Of a stretch of 39,417 nucleotides of DNA, positions 36,720 to 39,417 are shown piece after piece. Source of the stretch: Kofleriaceae bacterium. GTDB taxonomy: Bacteria > Myxococcota_A > Polyangia > Haliangiales > Haliangiaceae. Location of the stretch: assembly GCA_013368795.1 (NCBI GenBank), contig JABFXX010000252.1:1-39417 (forward strand), given 5' to 3'. Both the position numbers and the translations under genes were made by a program. A model generated the notes under the pieces. The model made no database searches. It was not told the DNA's origin and saw nothing but the letters and a program-made list of their open reading frames with translations. The number at the start of each line of letters is the position of its first letter. The first letter of the stretch is position 1.

Positions 36720-37223
36720 ATGCGTTTGGTACTCGGAATTGTCCTCGCCGCCGCGGCCTGCGGCACCGACGTGAGGGACTCGCAAGATCAGAACACGCCG
36801 CCTCCCGACGCCGGGGCCGATGGACAGATGACGACGACGCCGAACGACGGCCGCCCGCCCGGCGATGGCGCGAACCTCACGCCGTGCGAAGACGCCGTCT
36901 TCCACTCCGACCTCGCGTGGATCCAGGCCAACGTGTTCGACGTGCACTGCACCGAGGGCTGCCACAGCGGCAGCAATCCCGCGAGCGGCATGGACCTCTC
37001 CGCGGGCGTCGCGCACGCGAGCCTCGTCGGTGTCACGTCGCGATACGACGCGAGCTGGAAGCGCGTCGTCGCAGGCAGCGCCGCGCAGTCGATGCTGATG
37101 GTGCAGATCGGCGGCGAGCCCGGCCCCGAGCTCGAGGGCTTCATGCCGTGGAACCAGCCGCGCCTGTGCAACGAGATGGTCGACGCGATCCGCCGCTGGA
37201 TCAACGCCGGCGCCCAGCCCTGA
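36720..37223 (+). CDS. Small lipoprotein with a CX3CH haem-like domain
   Basis: 167 residues from ATG 36720, which begins a signal with AAAC (Cys 14). An in-frame ATG at 36675 adds 15 residues, but GGAGG directly touches it. After a Pro/Asp/Gly linker, the domain reads HCTEGCHSGSNPASGMDLSA...FMPWNQP...IRRWINAGAQP. This is the layout of the small cytochrome-like domain found in planctomycete and myxobacterial lipoproteins, with C-x3-CH instead of CXXCH. It probably binds one haem and transfers electrons in the envelope; haem attachment to CX3CH is not certain. It is convergent with the glutathione reductase gene (two bases apart). Confidence 0.75.
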   Translation: MRLVLGIVLAAAACGTDVRDSQDQNTPPPDAGADGQMTTTPNDGRPPGDGANLTPCEDAVFHSDLAWIQANVFDVHCTEGCHSGSNPASGMDLSAGVAHASLVGVTSRYDASWKRVVAGSAAQSMLMVQIGGEPGPELEGFMPWNQPRLCNEMVDAIRRWINAGAQP

Positions 37224-37225
37224 TC

Positions 37226-38509
37226 CTACGCGCGCAGCAGCACGAGCTCCTCGGCCGTCGTCGGGTGGAGCGCGAACGTGCGATCGAAGTCCATCTTCGT
37301 CGCGCCCATCGTCACCGCGATCGCGGCCGTCTGCACGATCTCCGCGGCATCGGCGCCGACCATGTGCACGCCGAGCACCTTGTTCGTCGTGCGACACACG
37401 ACGAGCTTGATGAGGACGAACTCGTCGCGCCCCGACAGCGCATATCGCATCGGCCGGAACCGCGCGCGGAACACCTGCACCTCGTAGCCCGCCGCCCTCG
37501 CCGCCGGCTCGGTCAACCCCACCGTCGCGATCGCCGGCTGGGAGAACACCGCCGTCGGGATCAGCTCGTGCTTGATCGGCGTCGGCATGTTGCCAAACAG
37601 CGTGTCCGCGACCGCGTGGCCCTCGCGGATCGCGATCGGCGTCAGCTGCGCGCGCGCCGTCACGTCGCCGACCGCATAGATGTGCGGCACGCTCGACTGC
37701 GAAAACTCGTCGACGACGACCGCGCCCATGCCGTCGATCATCACGCCCGCTTCGCGCAGCCCGAGCTCGCCGCTCGCCGGGTCGCGACCGATCGCGGCCA
37801 TCGCGAGATCGTGCTCGACGCCGTCGACGTGATCTCCCTGCAACAGCGTGATGCCGTGCGCCGCCAGATTCCGCTCCGCCTCGATCTGCAGATCCGGATC
37901 GAAGCCGCGCAGCACGTGCTCGCCGCGGCTCACGATCGTCACCTTCGCGCCGAAGCCCGCAAAGATGTGCGCGAACTCGAGGCCGATGTAGCCCGCGCCC
38001 AAAATCGCGATGCGCTTCGGCAGCTCGGGCAGATGAAACGCCTCATCCGACGAGATGTATCGACCGGTCACAGGCATGCGCGGCCGTCCGCCCGTCGCGA
38101 CCAGCACGTGCGCCGCCGTGATGCGCTCGCCGTTCACCTCGATCGTGTGCGCGTCCGCGAGCACCGCCCTGCCCTCGATCACCCGCACGCCCGCCTTCTG
38201 CAGCCTCGTCAAATACGCGTTCGACAGCCGGCTGATCTCGACATCCTTGGCCGCGATAAATGACGACCAGTCGAAGCTCGCCTCTGGAATGGTCCAACCT
38301 TGGCGGCGCGCGTCATCGAGGTTCCGGCTGACCTCGCTCGCGTACACCATCAGCTTCTTGGGCACGCAGCCGCGGATCACGCACGTTCCACCCCAGCGAC
38401 TCGACTCGGCAATCGCGACTCGAGCACCATGCTCGGCGGCGACGCGTGCGGCCCGGACACCTCCGGAGCCGCCGCCGATCACGAAGAAGTCCACATCGAA
38501 GCTGGCCAT
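37226..38509 (-). CDS. gor: Glutathione-disulfide reductase, compact variant
   Basis: 427 residues from ATG 38509. FAD site IGGGSGG (11-17); redox disulfide C43/C48 in GGTCVIRGCVPKKL; NADPH site GAGYIGLEFA with Arg residues in VSRGEHVLRGFD; second FAD motif HIYAVGDVT; C-terminal catalytic H415-E420 in ALHPTTAEEL. It reduces GSSG with NADPH in the cytoplasm. It is shorter than usual (~450): between FDP and AIGR there are about 40 residues rather than about 58, so part of the NADPH-domain beta-meander is missing. It is divergent from the copper monooxygenase gene. Confidence 0.92.
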   Translation of the reverse strand: MASFDVDFFVIGGGSGGVRAARVAAEHGARVAIAESSRWGGTCVIRGCVPKKLMVYASEVSRNLDDARRQGWTIPEASFDWSSFIAAKDVEISRLSNAYLTRLQKAGVRVIEGRAVLADAHTIEVNGERITAAHVLVATGGRPRMPVTGRYISSDEAFHLPELPKRIAILGAGYIGLEFAHIFAGFGAKVTIVSRGEHVLRGFDPDLQIEAERNLAAHGITLLQGDHVDGVEHDLAMAAIGRDPASGELGLREAGVMIDGMGAVVVDEFSQSSVPHIYAVGDVTARAQLTPIAIREGHAVADTLFGNMPTPIKHELIPTAVFSQPAIATVGLTEPAARAAGYEVQVFRARFRPMRYALSGRDEFVLIKLVVCRTTNKVLGVHMVGADAAEIVQTAAIAVTMGATKMDFDRTFALHPTTAEELVLLRA

Positions 38510-38579
38510 GGGGCCTGCAGTGTACGTGCGCCGAAGCACGGTCGCATCAGGCGCTGTCAGCCGAAGCAACCGATAAACG

Positions 38580-38591
38580 GAACTTCAGTTC
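38580..38591. promoter_or_regulatory. Inverted repeat GAAC-N4-GTTC in the divergent gor/monooxygenase gap
   Basis: GAACTTCAGTTC has the form of a Gram-positive-type LexA box or another dimeric operator, located 71 bp upstream of the gor start (reverse strand) and 65 bp before the monooxygenase start. The rest of the gap shows no terminator. Low confidence. Confidence 0.25.
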
Positions 38592-38655
38592 AATAAAAGC
38601 AGTGGACACGCCACGTCACGTTGATACCCTCGCGTGCAGCCTGAGGGGGTTAATG

Positions 38656-39417
38656 ATGCGCAGCTCGCTTGCTCTTGCTTTCGTGATGCTGGCCGCCGCA
38701 GCCGCGTGCGGCACTGAACCGATGGGCGATGACGACGGTATGGGGAGCGGCAGCGGTAGTGGCAGTGGCAGCGGCAGTGGATCCGGAAACGACGGGACGC
38801 CCGCGTTCACGATCCAGAGCAAGGACGTCGTGATCAACCCCGGCCAGGAGATCACGTACTGCTACTACTTCACGACCCCGAACGACTCGAAGGTCGTCAT
38901 CAAGAAGTGGACCTCGGACATGACCGAGGGCAGCCACCACATGATCATGTTCAACGGCACGGACGCGCAGTCGCCCGACGACACGCTCGATCCGAGTGGC
39001 AACTGCAGCGGCGGCGGCACCGGTCTCGGCGCCGTACCGATCTGGGTCTACGCCTCGCAGACGCCGCATGGCGAGCTGCCGATGCCGGCCGACGACGGCG
39101 CCGGCAAGCCGCTCGGTATGGAGGTCGCGGCGCACCAGAAGGCGTACTTCCAGATGCACTACCTGAACTCGACGGACGATCCGATCACGGCGCACGTCAC
39201 GGTCAACGCCTATGCGTACGACGAGGGCACCGAGTACACGCCGACGGCCGCGTACATCACGTACAACCAGTCGATCGACATCCCGAAGGATGCGGTCGGC
39301 TGGGAGGAGACCCAGACCTGCAGCGTTCCTACGGGCGCGAAGTTCTGGACCGTATCGACCCACTCGCACAAGCAGTCCGTGATGACCGAGATCAAGGACG
39401 GCACGAGCATGGTGTTC
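38656..39417 (+). CDS. PHM-like copper monooxygenase lipoprotein (3' end missing)
   Basis: The frame is open to the right edge; 254 residues are visible. It is preceded by GAGGGGG (6-base spacing to ATG 38656; a second ATG is 3 bases upstream). The signal peptide ends in Cys 18, followed by an acidic and Gly-Ser linker. The copper type II ascorbate-dependent monooxygenase plan is clear. H94-H95 in GSHHMIMF and H168 in FQMHYLN give the CuH site (H107/H108/H172 of PHM). H236-x-H238 in STHSHK matches H242/H244 of the CuM site; the CuM Met would lie beyond the edge. It hydroxylates an unknown substrate at the outer surface with copper and O2. Confidence 0.85.
   Translation, partial: MRSSLALAFVMLAAAAACGTEPMGDDDGMGSGSGSGSGSGSGSGNDGTPAFTIQSKDVVINPGQEITYCYYFTTPNDSKVVIKKWTSDMTEGSHHMIMFNGTDAQSPDDTLDPSGNCSGGGTGLGAVPIWVYASQTPHGELPMPADDGAGKPLGMEVAAHQKAYFQMHYLNSTDDPITAHVTVNAYAYDEGTEYTPTAAYITYNQSIDIPKDAVGWEETQTCSVPTGAKFWTVSTHSHKQSVMTEIKDGTSMVF
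38743..38784 (+). repeat. Gly-Ser dipeptide repeat (linker) in the monooxygenase lipoprotein
   Basis: Seven consecutive Gly-Ser codon pairs (residues 30-43) separate the lipidated Cys from the catalytic domain, a flexible tether with varied codons, so it is selected at the protein level rather than a simple DNA microsatellite. Confidence 0.8.

Noticed and set aside
38743..38784. Gly-Ser coding stretch as a DNA satellite or CRISPR-like repeat
   Set aside because: Short dipeptide units with mixed codons inside a coding frame and no spacers; a protein linker explains it.

Overview
The window is about 39.4 kb of very GC-rich, densely coding bacterial DNA. The codon use, the many short lipoprotein signal peptides, the lipoproteins carrying haem or copper sites, the FIST/hybrid-kinase signalling genes, the transglutaminase-elicitor protein and the norspermidine-type polyamine genes all suggest a soil or sediment myxobacterium-like organism (Myxococcota, former Deltaproteobacteria). 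This is an inference: there is no rRNA and no phylogenetic computation. I saw no tRNA, rRNA, IS element, phage gene or CRISPR array.

Layout. 1-3.8 kb: the end of a multi-pass membrane protein, an orphan HPt protein, and a reverse-strand pair of methyltransferase and OmcA/MtrC-like multihaem lipoprotein. 3.8-7.1 kb: a 343-bp regulatory gap with repeated motifs and a good sigma70-like promoter, then a two-gene biosynthetic operon. Its first product is a fusion of a DMATS-type aromatic prenyltransferase with a haem-oxygenase-like diiron oxidase; the second is a kynureninase-like PLP enzyme. I consider this the most novel part of the window. 7.2-10.8 kb: a translationally coupled signalling operon of FIST sensor, sensorless hybrid kinase with three receivers, and single-domain receiver. 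10.9-12.5 kb: prfC (release factor 3).

12.5-20.6 kb: mostly exported proteins: a di-haem MauG/CcpA-like lipoprotein, a small predicted barrel protein, a polysaccharide deacetylase, a transglutaminase-elicitor/P-domain lipoprotein, a TPR protein, and a beta-propeller lipoprotein with one haem site. 20.7-25 kb: a metallo-beta-lactamase-fold hydrolase, then a coupled lipoprotein/antiporter/antiporter operon. 25.1-30.7 kb: a complete tripartite RND efflux operon behind a perfect 14-bp palindrome.

30.7-35.1 kb: a polyphosphate and polyamine block. PPK2 is divergent from a CHAD protein, which is followed by carboxynorspermidine dehydrogenase and decarboxylase. 35.1-39.4 kb: a proline/glutamine-rich membrane protein, a small CX3CH lipoprotein, glutathione reductase, and the start of a PHM-like copper monooxygenase lipoprotein cut by the window edge.

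Genes within operons are commonly coupled by 4-bp ATGA/GTGA overlaps. Three convergent pairs share the same CTAG tetranucleotide for both stop codons.
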